Shown: positions 36,447-46,551 of the stretch, one piece after another
Layout of the letters: each line of letters begins with the position of its first letter
Position numbering within the stretch: position 1 is the first letter of the stretch
Source: Candidatus Electrothrix aestuarii
Lineage (GTDB): Bacteria > Desulfobacterota > Desulfobulbia > Desulfobulbales > Desulfobulbaceae
Assembly: GCA_032595685.2 (NCBI GenBank)
Contig: CP159373.1
Span: forward strand, 4,751,821-4,815,820
Length of the DNA stretch: 64,000 bases
Direction: 5' to 3'
Position numbers and translations under genes: made by a program
The notes under the pieces: model-generated
Seen by the model: only the letters and a program-made list of their open reading frames with translations
Databases searched by the model: none
What the model was told of the DNA's origin: nothing

Positions 36447-37952
36447 TCAGGCCGGTCCCCGCAGCGCGGCACGAACCGCCTCCAATACCTTACGGGCGTT
36501 TTCCAGATCAGGTGCTTCAAGCTGCTCCATAAGCTCTACTGCCCGACTGAAGTATGGCTCGGCCTTAGCTAGCTCGCCTTGGCTTCCATAAGTATCTCCT
36601 ATATTCCAATAGGTATCTACTTCACCAGCCTTGTCGCCAATTTCCTTTTTTATTGTCAAACTTTGCTCATAGTGCTTTAGTGCGGCTATGTTCTCCTCTT
36701 TGTTTCTATAAGCCAAACCAATACTATGCAGAGTTGCTCCTTCTTGCCTTCTGTCGCCAATATCCTGTGATATCATCAAGCTCTGCTTCAAATACTCAAA
36801 AGCTGTATTGAGTTTGCCTTGATCGATATATACTAAACTGATATTGTTCAAAGTTGCGCTTTCTCCACGCTTGTCTTTGATCGCCTGTCGAATTGCCAGA
36901 CTTTGCTCATAATATGGTAGCGCAGCTGGATAGTTTCTCTGTTGTCTATAAATTTCTCCGATGTTGTTCAGCGACCAGCCTTCACCTTCCTTGTTTCCTG
37001 CGTCCTTCAGCAATGACAGAGCTTGCTTCAAGCACGTTAGAGCCTTAGCATAGTCGCCCTTCGCTTGATAAATATTGCTGATATTATTCAACGTCGCCCC
37101 CTCGCCTGTCTTATCACCAAGCTCTTGCGCTATTGACAGGCTTTGTTCTAAGAACTTCAAGGCGTTCCTGTGGTCACCCTGCACTTTGTAAATCAAGCCG
37201 ATGTTGTTCAACGACAAGCCTTCGTTTTTCCGGTCGCCAATATCACGATAAAGAGATATGCTTTGCTTGTAGAGATTCAGTGCATCCACATAACAGGAAA
37301 CACGGTATAATTCTACTCCTGCTTCGCCCAGATATTCTGCTCGTTCCCATTTGCGTCCTTCCGGCAGGGCAGCCGCAGCCACCTGCAAATAATCGGCAGA
37401 CTTTGCATGGTGATATTGAAGCCGTTGCAGCTTGGCTTGATCAACACAACTTTCTGCTTCCGAGAGCTGCCGTTTCTCTAACGCAGCCTGCTGTTCCTCA
37501 ATTGCCGCCTTCATTCGAGCAATCGCTTCTCGGTCTCGCTCCCGTGCTTGAGCAAGCAAATCCTCCGCCTCAGAAAAGCGACCATCTTCAATAGCATCCT
37601 TTGCCTGGGCCTTGAGGTTGCGAACTTCAGGGTCATCCGAAGAGATGGTATTAAAGCGTTCCAGCAGCTCCTTATGGCGCATCGCTATTTCCCGTAACTT
37701 GCTATCCAGCTCCCAGGCTGGAACCTGCTCTTGTTCCAGAATCTTGAAAAAACTGGTCAAGGCCGACTTGGTCACCCCAAACTCTTCAGCATACGAGATC
37801 AACGTCTCTGGAGGAACACCGTAGTTGTTGACCTGCTTGCCAATAGGGTTCTCCCCTTGCGCAATGTTCTGCTCTCCGCCCTTACTTTCAAAATGGTTAT
37901 CCATCTTCCTGTCTCGTTTGAAGAAAGTCATAGCAGGACTATAAACCGCCAT
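36447..37952 (-). CDS. TPR-repeat protein 2 with N-terminal effector-type tag
   Basis: The start at 37952 is chosen because AGGA lies 7 nt upstream; ATG 37904 is the alternative. Near the N-terminus, EQNIAQGENPIGKQVNNYG resembles the short tag seen at the start of TPR and STAND effector proteins. A helical region (FGVTKSALTSFFKILEQEQV) matches TPR protein 1, followed by many TPR units (LNNIGLIYKVQGDHRNALK). The long upstream open frame to 38180 has no start support. The 37953-38502 gap holds no gene, only two ATGCAGGCAT copies (38047, 38070). Confidence 0.7.
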   Translation of the reverse strand: MAVYSPAMTFFKRDRKMDNHFESKGGEQNIAQGENPIGKQVNNYGVPPETLISYAEEFGVTKSALTSFFKILEQEQVPAWELDSKLREIAMRHKELLERFNTISSDDPEVRNLKAQAKDAIEDGRFSEAEDLLAQARERDREAIARMKAAIEEQQAALEKRQLSEAESCVDQAKLQRLQYHHAKSADYLQVAAAALPEGRKWERAEYLGEAGVELYRVSCYVDALNLYKQSISLYRDIGDRKNEGLSLNNIGLIYKVQGDHRNALKFLEQSLSIAQELGDKTGEGATLNNISNIYQAKGDYAKALTCLKQALSLLKDAGNKEGEGWSLNNIGEIYRQQRNYPAALPYYEQSLAIRQAIKDKRGESATLNNISLVYIDQGKLNTAFEYLKQSLMISQDIGDRRQEGATLHSIGLAYRNKEENIAALKHYEQSLTIKKEIGDKAGEVDTYWNIGDTYGSQGELAKAEPYFSRAVELMEQLEAPDLENARKVLEAVRAALRGPA

Positions 37953-38502
37953 CACCTCTTCCTGCAATAAAAACAGTGTCGTCCGTATAAAAGCGGCTCT
38001 GCCCCGGCACCGGGGAAAACTCCATGCCTGCAGGGACAGATAGTACATGCAGGCATACTCTTCGGGAGAATGCAGGCATGCTCCTGCGAAAGACGGCAGT
38101 GCCGCCGATATTGCTTCGGGAAACACCATCCCCTCCCGGGTGCATTTCCAAAAAGTAGGAAGTTTACCAGATGAGCACAATTTTCAAACTGAGCATATAT
38201 ATCAATAAGTTACAATAGCATCGCTAAAACCTATAAAGAGAAATATAAAAACATTATGCTCAGGTAAACAGCGCAAATCATCCAAAAAGGGGTGGTTTGA
38301 TCATTATTCTAAATGACATCTTGATGAAGCTAAATATAAATCATTGTAAAGTTAGCTAGATAAGGCCAAGTGACATTCCTGCTTTTTGCCTACTTTTTGG
38401 GAATGCTCCCCCCTCCCCGACATTGCATCCCCCGTCCCGACATGCTAGGATAGCAACCCGAAACAAGCAACGCATCTCCCCGCACTCAACCAACAAGCCC
38501 CC

Positions 38503-41500
38503 ATGCCAGCAACAGGACAATTCCGCTTCTCCATAGACCGGGGCGGCACCTTCACCGATGTCTACGCCGAGGTACCGGGCAAACCCGGCTTCCGCACCAT
38601 CAAGCTGCTCTCCGAAGACCCGGCCAATTACCCGGATGCGCCCCGCGAGGGTATCCGCCGCATTCTGGCCGAGTTCGGTATTCCCCTGCAAAACGGCCTA
38701 TTGGACAGCTCCCGCATCGAGTGGATTCGCATGGGCACCACGGTTGCCACCAATGCCCTGCTGGAGCGCAAAGGTGCCCGCACCGCCCTGATCACCACCA
38801 GGGGCTTCGGCGATATTCTCCAGATCGGCTATCAGGATCGGCCCGACCTCTTTGATCTCAGGATCGTCAAGCCCGACCTCTTATACGAGGAGGTCATTGA
38901 GGTGGAGGAACGCCTGCTGCTCGTCAAGGATGACCGTGAAGCAGCCCGGCAGGAGAGCTTAGGGCATCCCTTGCTCACCGGCAGCACGGGCGAGCGTTTT
39001 GCCGTGCTGGCTGCCCCGGATATTGAGGCCCTGCAACCCCGCTTGCAGGCCATCCTGGACCAGGGCATCAGCTCAGTGGCCGTGGTCTTTGCCCATGCCT
39101 ACAGTTGCCCGCAACACGAGGAGCAGGTCGGCGGACTGGCCCGCCGGCTGGGCTTTGCGCAAGTCTCCCTCTCCTCTCAGGTCATGCCCGCAGTCAGGCT
39201 GGTTTCGCGCGGAGACACCACCTTGGTGGATGCCTATCTCACCCCGCATATCCGCGCCTATCTGGACAGCTTTCGCTCCGGATTCGCTGGCGGATTGGCG
39301 GATAACAAGCTCCTGTTTATGCAGTCCGACGGCGGTCTGGCCCAGGCTGACAACTTTACCGGGTCACGGGCCGTGCTCTCCGGGCCTGCGGGCGGGGTGA
39401 TAGGCTATGGCCGGGGTGTCTGGAATCCAGCAACAAAGGAGCCGGTCATCGGTTTTGACATGGGCGGCACGTCCACGGATGTGTCCCGCTTTGCCGGAGA
39501 ACCCGAGCTGACCTTTGCCAACTGCACTGCCGGGGTGCGTATCCATGCCCCGCAGCTGGATATCCGCACCGTGGCAGCAGGCGGTGGCTCGCGTCTCTTC
39601 TTTGACAACGGGATGTTCCGGGTCGGGCCGGAGTCGGCAGGTGCCCATCCCGGCCCGATCTGTTACCGCAAGGGCGGCTCTCTGACCGTGACCGATGCCA
39701 ACCTGGTGCTCGGTCGTCTGCAACCGGAATACTTCCCCTGCATCTTCGGCCCTGACGAGGATCAGCCCCTGGATAAGGAAGCGGCCTGCAATGCCTTTGC
39801 CGAGCTGACCACAGAAATCAACGCCTCGTATCAGGAGCAGGGACATGCCCCTCTTTCCGTGCAGGAAGTAGCCCTGGGCTTTGTCCGGGTGGCGGATGAG
39901 GTCATGGTGCGTCCTATCCGGGAGATTTCAGTGATGCGGGGATTCGATATCCGCGAGCATGTCCTGGCCGTGTTCGGGGGAGCCGGGGCCCAACATGCCT
40001 GTTCCGTGGCCCGCATCCTGGGGATTCGTAAAGTGGTGGTGCATCGTTTTTCCGGCATCCTCTCGGCCTGCGGCATGGGCATGGCCGATACCACGGTGGA
40101 TCGACGGCAACCCGCTGCTGCCGAGTTAGGGTCGAAGTCCTTGCAGACTATGCGGGACGAGCTTGCCCGCCTCCGGGCCGCTACCGAACAGGAGCTGTTG
40201 GATCAGGGGATTCCCCGAGAACGGATCAGCAGCCAATGCTTCCTTAATCTGCGCTATGCAGGCACGGACACCGCCCTGATGATTGAGGAACCGGAACACG
40301 GTGATTATGGCGCAGCCTTCCAAGCCGCCTATCAGCGGGAATTCGGTTTTACCCTCCGGGATCGTGCGGTGCTGATTGATGATTGCAGGGTGCGTTCCGC
40401 CGGGCAGGCAGGCAGGGTGGAGAAGCAGCCCATCGCCCAAGCTGAAGAACCTCCCAAGCAGCAGGCTCGGGTGCGGGTATGGTTTACAGAGGGAGAGCGG
40501 GACACGCCTCTGTATAGAATGGATACCCTGCTGGCCGGACATGCAATTCCCGGTCCGGCCATCCTGATTCAGGATACCGCCACCATTGTGGTGGAGCCGG
40601 ATTGTACGGCCCGTATCAGCAGCTACGGGGATGTGGAGATTGAGGTGGGCCGCAGGCAGCAGGAGGCCGTCAGTACGGTACTTGATCCGGTGCGGCTCTC
40701 GGTCTTTGCCAATCTGTTCATGTCCATTGCCGAACAGATGGGCCGGATGCTGCAAAAGACAGCGGTGTCCACCAATATCCGGGAACGGCTGGATTTCTCC
40801 TGCGCCCTGTTCGATACCGCAGGGCAGCTGGTCGCCAATGCCCCTCATGTCCCGGTGCATCTCGGTGCCATGAGCGAGGCCGTACAGGAGCAGATCCGGC
40901 GGTGCCCGGACCTGCAACCCGGTGACGTGCTGGTCAGTAATCATCCGGCAGCCGGGGGCAGTCATCTGCCGGACATCACGGTCATCACCCCGGTCTTTGC
41001 CCAGGATACGGAAAAGATCATCTTCTGGGTAGCAAGCCGGGGGCACCATGCCGATATAGGCGGCATCTCGCCCGGTTCCATGCCGCCCCATTCCCGTCTC
41101 CTGAGCGAGGAAGGGGCAGCTATAGAGTCGTTCCGCCTAGTACAAGGCGGGGTCTTTCAGGAAGAAGGTATCTCGAAACTCCTGCTCAAGAGTACAGGGC
41201 CGGGATGCAGCGGCACCCGCAGGTTGGCCGATAATATCTCTGATCTGCGAGCCCAGGTTGCGGCCAATCAAAAGGGCATTGATCTGATTCTGGGCATGGT
41301 GAAAGATTATAGCCTGGAAGCAGTGCAAGCCTATATGGGGCATGTTCAGGATGCAGCTGAAGCGGCGGTGCGTAGGGCATTGTGCCAACTTTCCCTGAGC
41401 CAAGGCATGACTGAACAGGATACGGTGGAGGCAGTGGATTATCTGGATGACGGCAGCCCGATCCGCCTTCGCCTGAGCATCGACCGAAAGGACGGTTCTG

Positions 41501-42249
41501 CTGTCTTTGATTTCAGCGGCACCGGCCCGGAGCTTTGGGGCAATCTGAATGCACCAAAGGCCGTGACCCGCTCTGCCCTCCTCTACAGCCTGCGTTGTCT
41601 GGTGGAAAAGGATATCCCGCTCAACCACGGCTGCCTGCTCCCGGTCCGCCTGATCATCCCTCCCGGCTCCCTGCTTGATCCATCCCCCGAGGCCGGAGTG
41701 GTGGGCGGCAATGTGCTCACCTCTCAGCGGGTGGTGGATGTGGCGCTCAAAGCCTTTGGCGTGGCAGCGGCTTCTCAGGGTTGTATGAACAACCTCTGCT
41801 TCGGCAATGAAGACTTCGGCTATTACGAAACCATCGGCGGCGGGGCCGGGGCCGGACCAAGCTGGCACGGTCAATCCGGCGTTCACACCCACATGACCAA
41901 TACCCGGATCACGGATCCAGAGATTCTGGAACGACGCTACCCGGTGCTGGTGCGGGAGTTTTCCCTGCGTCGGGGTTCCGGGGGAACAGGAACATTCCGG
42001 GGAGGCGATGGATTAATTCGGGAACTGGAGTTCCTGGAACCCTTGCAGGTCTCCATCCTCTCGGAACGCAGGGTCTTTGCGCCCTACGGGCTGAACGGCG
42101 GCGGGGATGGAATGCGGGGCGAGAATATCTTTATCCGCAGCAACGGTAGGAGGTTGAATCTCGGCGGGAAGAATACGATTCAGGCCGAGGCCGGGGATCG
42201 GTTGCGGATATGTACGCCCGGCGGGGGTGGGTGGGGAGAAAATGAATGA
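38503..42249 (+). CDS. oplA: 5-Oxoprolinase (HyuA-HyuB fusion)
   Basis: The 1248-residue protein joins a HyuA-type half ([14 protein letters not shown] near residue 10, [13 protein letters not shown] near 314) to a HyuB-type half from about 720 ([32 protein letters not shown]). ATP-dependent 5-oxoprolinases have exactly this layout and length. It opens 5-oxoproline to glutamate, consistent with the gamma-glutamylcyclotransferase at 28704. The 3' end ([20 protein letters not shown]) recurs as a second copy at 46339. Confidence 0.88.
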   Translation: MPATGQFRFSIDRGGTFTDVYAEVPGKPGFRTIKLLSEDPANYPDAPREGIRRILAEFGIPLQNGLLDSSRIEWIRMGTTVATNALLERKGARTALITTRGFGDILQIGYQDRPDLFDLRIVKPDLLYEEVIEVEERLLLVKDDREAARQESLGHPLLTGSTGERFAVLAAPDIEALQPRLQAILDQGISSVAVVFAHAYSCPQHEEQVGGLARRLGFAQVSLSSQVMPAVRLVSRGDTTLVDAYLTPHIRAYLDSFRSGFAGGLADNKLLFMQSDGGLAQADNFTGSRAVLSGPAGGVIGYGRGVWNPATKEPVIGFDMGGTSTDVSRFAGEPELTFANCTAGVRIHAPQLDIRTVAAGGGSRLFFDNGMFRVGPESAGAHPGPICYRKGGSLTVTDANLVLGRLQPEYFPCIFGPDEDQPLDKEAACNAFAELTTEINASYQEQGHAPLSVQEVALGFVRVADEVMVRPIREISVMRGFDIREHVLAVFGGAGAQHACSVARILGIRKVVVHRFSGILSACGMGMADTTVDRRQPAAAELGSKSLQTMRDELARLRAATEQELLDQGIPRERISSQCFLNLRYAGTDTALMIEEPEHGDYGAAFQAAYQREFGFTLRDRAVLIDDCRVRSAGQAGRVEKQPIAQAEEPPKQQARVRVWFTEGERDTPLYRMDTLLAGHAIPGPAILIQDTATIVVEPDCTARISSYGDVEIEVGRRQQEAVSTVLDPVRLSVFANLFMSIAEQMGRMLQKTAVSTNIRERLDFSCALFDTAGQLVANAPHVPVHLGAMSEAVQEQIRRCPDLQPGDVLVSNHPAAGGSHLPDITVITPVFAQDTEKIIFWVASRGHHADIGGISPGSMPPHSRLLSEEGAAIESFRLVQGGVFQEEGISKLLLKSTGPGCSGTRRLADNISDLRAQVAANQKGIDLILGMVKDYSLEAVQAYMGHVQDAAEAAVRRALCQLSLSQGMTEQDTVEAVDYLDDGSPIRLRLSIDRKDGSAVFDFSGTGPELWGNLNAPKAVTRSALLYSLRCLVEKDIPLNHGCLLPVRLIIPPGSLLDPSPEAGVVGGNVLTSQRVVDVALKAFGVAAASQGCMNNLCFGNEDFGYYETIGGGAGAGPSWHGQSGVHTHMTNTRITDPEILERRYPVLVREFSLRRGSGGTGTFRGGDGLIRELEFLEPLQVSILSERRVFAPYGLNGGGDGMRGENIFIRSNGRRLNLGGKNTIQAEAGDRLRICTPGGGGWGENE

Positions 42250-42314
42250 AGAGATGCCACTGCCATCCTTCTATATAGCATTGAAGAATAACGGAAGCAT
42301 CTCCTTCCTGTGAC

Positions 42315-43756
42315 GTCAGCAATTATAAATTTGACAACGTACTATTTTATTTAACGAATATGTGTTATTGAAAGGCATGATCAATATCACACGAGTCCTC
42401 TGCTTATGCCTTCAAATACCAAAGAATTAACATTCGATACGTTTGTCAATCAGATCCATAGCATATTTGATGAACTCCCGGATTACCGGAAATTCAGCCC
42501 AAACCTCACATATTCAATGAAGGATGCGGCGTTAGGTGCGTTTTCCATGTTTTTCAACCAATCCCCATCATTCTTATCTCATCAGCGGGCAATGCAGCAG
42601 GCTCACGGGCATAATAATGCTCAAAGTTTGTTCGGAATAACACAGATCATGTCGGACAATCAGACCCGCAATCTTCTTGACACCCTTACTTCTGATAATT
42701 TTTATCCAATTTTTTCAGAAACTTTTGATCGGCTTGAAAGTGCTGGACACTTGGATCGTTATAGAGTGCTGGATGAATATTTGTTGGTTCCGATAGATGG
42801 TACAGAATTTTTTCGTTCCTCCAAAATACATTGTGAAAACTGTTCCGTTGCTCGTAACTCCAACGGAACGGTAAGTTATTCCCATAAGGTTCTTACCCCG
42901 GTGGTAGCTGCACCGGACAACAACAAGGTCATCGCTCTGGAACCAGAATTCGTCACCCCTCAGGATGGTTCAGCAAAACAGGATTGCGAGTTGAATGCTG
43001 CTAAGCGCTGGATTGAACGGAACTCTTCTTTATCGGCTCGAAAAGTTATCATCCTGGGAGACGATTTGTTTTCCAGAGGGCCGTTTTGCAACTTATTATC
43101 GGCACACAGTTTTCGTTTTATCCTGATTTGCAAACCCTCCTCACATACGACCCTTTATCAGTATGTTGCCGAACTTGAAAAGAAAGATGGTATTACAGTA
43201 AGTTCTCAAAGAAAATGGAACGGAAAATTTCACGAGCTTCATACTTATCGTTATGCTAATGACTTACCCCTCAAGCAGGGGGATGACGCTCCTTCTGTCA
43301 ATTGGGTTGAGTTGACCGTCATTAACACCAAAACACAAGAGGTTCTGTATAAAAATTCTTTTATCACTGATTTTAAAATAGACAGAACCAATGTTCAATC
43401 TATAGTACAAGCCGGAAGAACTCGATGGAAGGTGGAAAATGAAAATAATAATATCCTGAAAACAAAAGGCTACCATTTAGAGCATAATTTCGGGCATGGC
43501 AATAAATTTCTCTCGAACACCTTACTGACTCTCAATCTGGTCGCATTTTTAGCTCACACATTCCTGGAGCTTGTTGATACAAAATACAAAGCCGTCAGAT
43601 CGGTCTTGTCTGTCCGAAAGACCTTTTTAATGACCTGAAAGCATTAACCAGATATTTATTTTTTAACAGTTGGTCTCAGCTGATAGACTTTATGTTTAAA
43701 CAGCTTGAAATTAAAAATCTATCGACCTGATAATATTAAAATTTAAAATTACTGCC
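42315..43756 (+). mobile_element. ISNCY/IS4-like DDE insertion sequence
   Basis: Imperfect 18-bp terminal repeats match at 15 positions: the left end reads GTCAGCAATTATAAATTT and the right end, reversed, reads GGCAGTAATTTTAAATTT. TGTGAC flanks both sides (42309-42314 and 43757-43762) as a 6-bp target duplication. One transposase gene fills the element. It lies at the left edge of the island behind oplA. Confidence 0.8.
42406..43730 (+). pseudogene. DDE transposase with C-terminal -1 frameshift
   Basis: The 0 frame gives 410 residues with SYSHKVLTPVV, an acidic DGTEFF, ILGDDLFSR, and a stop at 43638. The next frame continues naturally with NDLKALTRYLFFNSWSQL to a TGA at 43728-43730. The break is at a run of five T (ACCTTTTTAATG). 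This is either one lost T or a programmed -1 slip. The family is an IS4-like/ISNCY DDE transposase. The catalytic core is intact, so activity depends on the frameshift. Confidence 0.65.
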
Positions 43757-43763
43757 TGTGACG

Positions 43764-43970
43764 TTATCTTGTATGGCAAGCTGTAGAACAATGACGGCAC
43801 CCATCCGCTTTGGGATAATATTTCCGTGCCTCTGCTACAGCACCATGACAACGGCTGAATTGACCGAGATAACGCCGATTCGCTTCACTTGGCAGCCAAG
43901 CACATGTTGAGGTGTGAACCTCATGGTCGCCATTTGCCTGAGCCTGTTTATTAACGTAATACGTTTCCAT
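43764..43970 (-). CDS. Small Cys/His-rich hypothetical protein, 68 aa
   Basis: The ORF is reduced to the internal start METYYVNKQAQ at 43970. It has HTSTCAWLPSEANRRYLG and ends GCRHCSTACHTR. The cysteine-histidine spacing may bind zinc. It is downstream of the DUF2188 gene and directly beside the IS right end. No function is known. Confidence 0.6.
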   Translation of the reverse strand: METYYVNKQAQANGDHEVHTSTCAWLPSEANRRYLGQFSRCHGAVAEARKYYPKADGCRHCSTACHTR

Positions 43971-43999
43971 GCTTTTTACTCCCTGTAACTTAATCGGTA

Positions 44000-44230
44000 T
44001 TAATGTTTGGTATCCCGAGGCGGACAACTATCATTTCCGTAACTGTCCTTGTCTCTAATCTGTCCGTTCGGACGATGAATAACGACTTCACTCCGTTGAT
44101 TTCGAGCGATATTCCGTGCAGAATTAATTGCGTCCGCCTGTGTGGAATGTTGTGAGGTCACTCTCTCGTTATTGGCACCTCTGACAGCCCATCCATCTTT
44201 GTGTGGTACTACATGCTGATTTTTACCCAT
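44000..44230 (-). CDS. DUF2188 domain protein
   Basis: The start is set at the ATG at 44230. The 76 residues include NQHVVPHKDGWAVRGANN and HRPNGQIRDKDSYGNDSCPP, the DUF2188 pattern. This small domain is often found on mobile DNA; its role is unknown. It pairs with the Cys/His-rich gene downstream. The 44237-44493 gap is AT-rich with no gene. Confidence 0.75.
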   Translation of the reverse strand: MGKNQHVVPHKDGWAVRGANNERVTSQHSTQADAINSARNIARNQRSEVVIHRPNGQIRDKDSYGNDSCPPRDTKH

Positions 44231-44493
44231 CTTCAATCTCTTTGGTTGATATTAGTTTTTGCAGATCGTTCCGCTCCTGCATAGTAATGCCGACAAGTAC
44301 CATTTTTTTGCCAAACAAAGAAAAAAAATGGCAAGATTAAGATTGTGATCGGCATAATGTAATAGGACAGGATAATTTTTTGGTTGCTGTTGGGTTAATC
44401 AGCGTTAGAAATAGGGTAACTGTTCTTTCTGTAGAAATATAACGATAGAAACGAGAGCAAAAATAATAAACTTAATATTAGCAGGTAAATATA

Positions 44494-45129
44494 TTGAAAA
44501 TCGACAATAAATACGACCTATCCGTCCGGGAAGAACTGGACAAAGTGAATTGGGATTCCGTGCTTCCAAAAGTGCTTAAATGCGCTATTCAAGTTTCAAG
44601 AAAATTTTTTTGGCTCGGATATAAAGTTAATCCTGAAGATCTTGTTTCTGAAGCGATAGCTCGGGCATATGGGGTAGGCACAGGTGGAACATATCGAAAT
44701 TGGAATAAAAAATCTTGCCCTGATATTGCTAAATTTTTAAATGACATCATAAAAAGCATGAGCAGTCATACAGCCGAGCACGAGGCAAAATTTGCTGAGG
44801 AGAGTATCTTTTCGGAAGATGGCTATCTTAAAAATAATAAGTTGTTTGCGATAGTCGATACAATTGCCGGATATTGCAGACCAAAAACTCCAGAAGAAAA
44901 ATTTATTGAGACGGATAATCTTCAGAAACTTGTGAACGTTTTAGACAAATTAGAAAATGAAAATGAAGATCTTGGAATGGTTATTTTATGCATTAAAGAA
45001 GGGATCAGTGAACCAAGATATATTGCGCAAGAGACAGGTTTTGACGTTAGCAAGGTTTACAATTTATTAAAAAAACTTCGTAGGAAACTTAAAGATTTTG
45101 ATCCGAAAAAACAAAAAGCACTCTGTTGA
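44494..45129 (+). CDS. Sigma-70-like (ECF-type) RNA polymerase sigma factor
   Basis: The 211-residue protein has a region-2-like segment (NPEDLVSEAIARAYGVG), a short linker, and a C-terminal region-4-like helix-turn-helix (PRYIAQETGFDVSKVYNLLK). It is AT-rich compared with oplA. The TTG start is supported by AGGT 8 nt upstream. It is the first gene of a three-gene operon with a small helical protein and an ImmA/IrrE protease. The -35 reading by region 4 is inferred from the fold only. Confidence 0.7.
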   Translation: MKIDNKYDLSVREELDKVNWDSVLPKVLKCAIQVSRKFFWLGYKVNPEDLVSEAIARAYGVGTGGTYRNWNKKSCPDIAKFLNDIIKSMSSHTAEHEAKFAEESIFSEDGYLKNNKLFAIVDTIAGYCRPKTPEEKFIETDNLQKLVNVLDKLENENEDLGMVILCIKEGISEPRYIAQETGFDVSKVYNLLKKLRRKLKDFDPKKQKALC

Positions 45130-45138
45130 GGGAAAAAT

Positions 45139-45567
45139 ATGAGTAATAAGAAGAGAGAGCATTTAAAAATTTTGGATACTCTCACTGATGCGTTAGGAAG
45201 GAGCGAAGGAGAATCCGCCGAAGAAATTAAAGAAGAGCTTCGGAATGACGGAATAGATGTTGATGGCATCCTAACTCGCTTAAAAGACGCTCAAAAAAAT
45301 ATCTCAATGGAGGCTAAGAGATCTGCGTTAGATAGAGCGAGAGAAAAGAGGCTTAATTCCAATCAAAGAAGTTTTAATATTATTGGACAATTTAGCAATT
45401 GGACAAAAGAGCAGCTCATCAAAAGGATAAGTGAGATAGGAGCAGCCGAGGCAAGGTTCGCTTACAGAGATTTAGAAAATATGAGTCCAGAGAACCTGGC
45501 TTCAATTTTAGAAGACCTAGAAACCATCAACACGAATAATCCCCAAGAAGATGAGAGCCATCAATAA
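45139..45567 (+). CDS. Small helical protein between sigma factor and ImmA/IrrE
   Basis: The 142-residue protein is charged and largely helical, with EEIKEELRNDGIDVDGILTR near the N-terminus. GAGGG lies 6 nt before the ATG, which is 9 bp after the sigma-like stop. The end overlaps the protease start by 17 bp. It has no catalytic motif. It could be an anti-sigma or substrate of the protease, but that is inference from position. Confidence 0.65.
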   Translation: MSNKKREHLKILDTLTDALGRSEGESAEEIKEELRNDGIDVDGILTRLKDAQKNISMEAKRSALDRAREKRLNSNQRSFNIIGQFSNWTKEQLIKRISEIGAAEARFAYRDLENMSPENLASILEDLETINTNNPQEDESHQ

Positions 45568-46330
45568 AATTGATTTCAAACTTCTGGAAGCTGAACATGC
45601 GGCACACCGGGTTATTGACGAGTTCGGGATTTGTTCCCCGGAACATATCCGGGTTCGCGATATTGCTGTTGCCAAAGGAGCAACAGTAATTGAAAAGCCT
45701 GTTCCCGGAGCTGCTGCAAGCCTTGTGACTTTGGGAGAACAGGCCGTTGTCAGCGTTTCCCCCGAAGGTAATGAAGCACGAAAACGATTCAGCATTGCTC
45801 ATGAATTGGGACATCTCGTTATGAATCATGTCGCATCAATTCAAAAAATATGCACCGATGAGGATATGCTGAACTGGTACCAAAGCAGCTTGGAGACACA
45901 AGCTAATTTTTTTGCAAGTGAGCTAATTCTTCCAGCTCAATTGGTTGCACCTTACAGTGATACCGGGGAGGTCAGTTTTGACCTTATAAAGGAAATTGCT
46001 AAAAAATTCAGGGCGTCATTAACAGCAACGGCAATAAAATTTGTCAGGCTTTGCCCGGAACCATGCGCAGTCGTTTATTCAACCAACGGAGTGATTAAAT
46101 GGAGTTATAAAAGTAGTGAGTGGTGGCCTTTCATAAGATCGGGACAACAGCTTGACGAACGAACTTTAGCCCATGACTTCTTTGCAGGTCACGATATGGA
46201 TTCGGAAGCTCAAGAGATTGATGCTGATGCTTGGGTTGAAGACATGAAGCTGCATGAAGTCGTTGAACATTCTGTCGGATCATCGCAGTATGGCTTTGTG
46301 CTTTCGCTTCTTTGGATCAAGCCGGAATAA
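45551..46330 (+). CDS. ImmA/IrrE-family metallopeptidase
   Basis: The 259-residue protein has RFSIAHELGHLVMNH, the HExxH zinc motif, and the following ETQANFFASELILPA, the third-ligand helix, both diagnostic for ImmA/IrrE. These proteases cleave repressors or regulators in response to DNA damage or phage. The start overlaps the 142-aa gene by 17 bp. The stop lies 8 bp before the duplicated oplA tail. Confidence 0.88.
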   Translation: MRAINKIDFKLLEAEHAAHRVIDEFGICSPEHIRVRDIAVAKGATVIEKPVPGAAASLVTLGEQAVVSVSPEGNEARKRFSIAHELGHLVMNHVASIQKICTDEDMLNWYQSSLETQANFFASELILPAQLVAPYSDTGEVSFDLIKEIAKKFRASLTATAIKFVRLCPEPCAVVYSTNGVIKWSYKSSEWWPFIRSGQQLDERTLAHDFFAGHDMDSEAQEIDADAWVEDMKLHEVVEHSVGSSQYGFVLSLLWIKPE

Positions 46331-46338
46331 AAAGCATT

Positions 46339-46432
46339 GAAGCTCGGCGTCAAGAATACAATTCAGGCTGAGGCTGGAGATCGGTTGCGGATTTGTACGC
46401 CTGGTGGGGGTGGATGGGGTAAGAAAAAGTGA
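46339..46432 (+). pseudogene. Duplicated 3' end of oplA
   Basis: The fragment translates as [20 protein letters not shown] plus GGGGWGKKK and a TGA stop, matching the real oplA tail ([20 protein letters not shown]). DNA identity over about 75 bp is high but not perfect. It marks the far edge of the inserted island. Confidence 0.88.
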
Positions 46433-46551
46433 ACATCGGGATGGGCTCTGTTCAGTAGCCTGGATAAATGGGTTTTTGCTTTATGTACATTGACTGTTTC
46501 CATTCTTGTTCCTCCGGTTATTTTCTAAAAAAATCCCCCTCTGGCTGCGGA

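Noticed and set aside
37953-38180. N-terminal extension of TPR protein 2
   Set aside because: No ribosome site at the first ATG, and the composition is unlike the rest of the protein.
40126-41091. Minus-strand 321-aa ORF inside oplA
   Set aside because: The plus frame carries the continuous HyuA/HyuB motifs.
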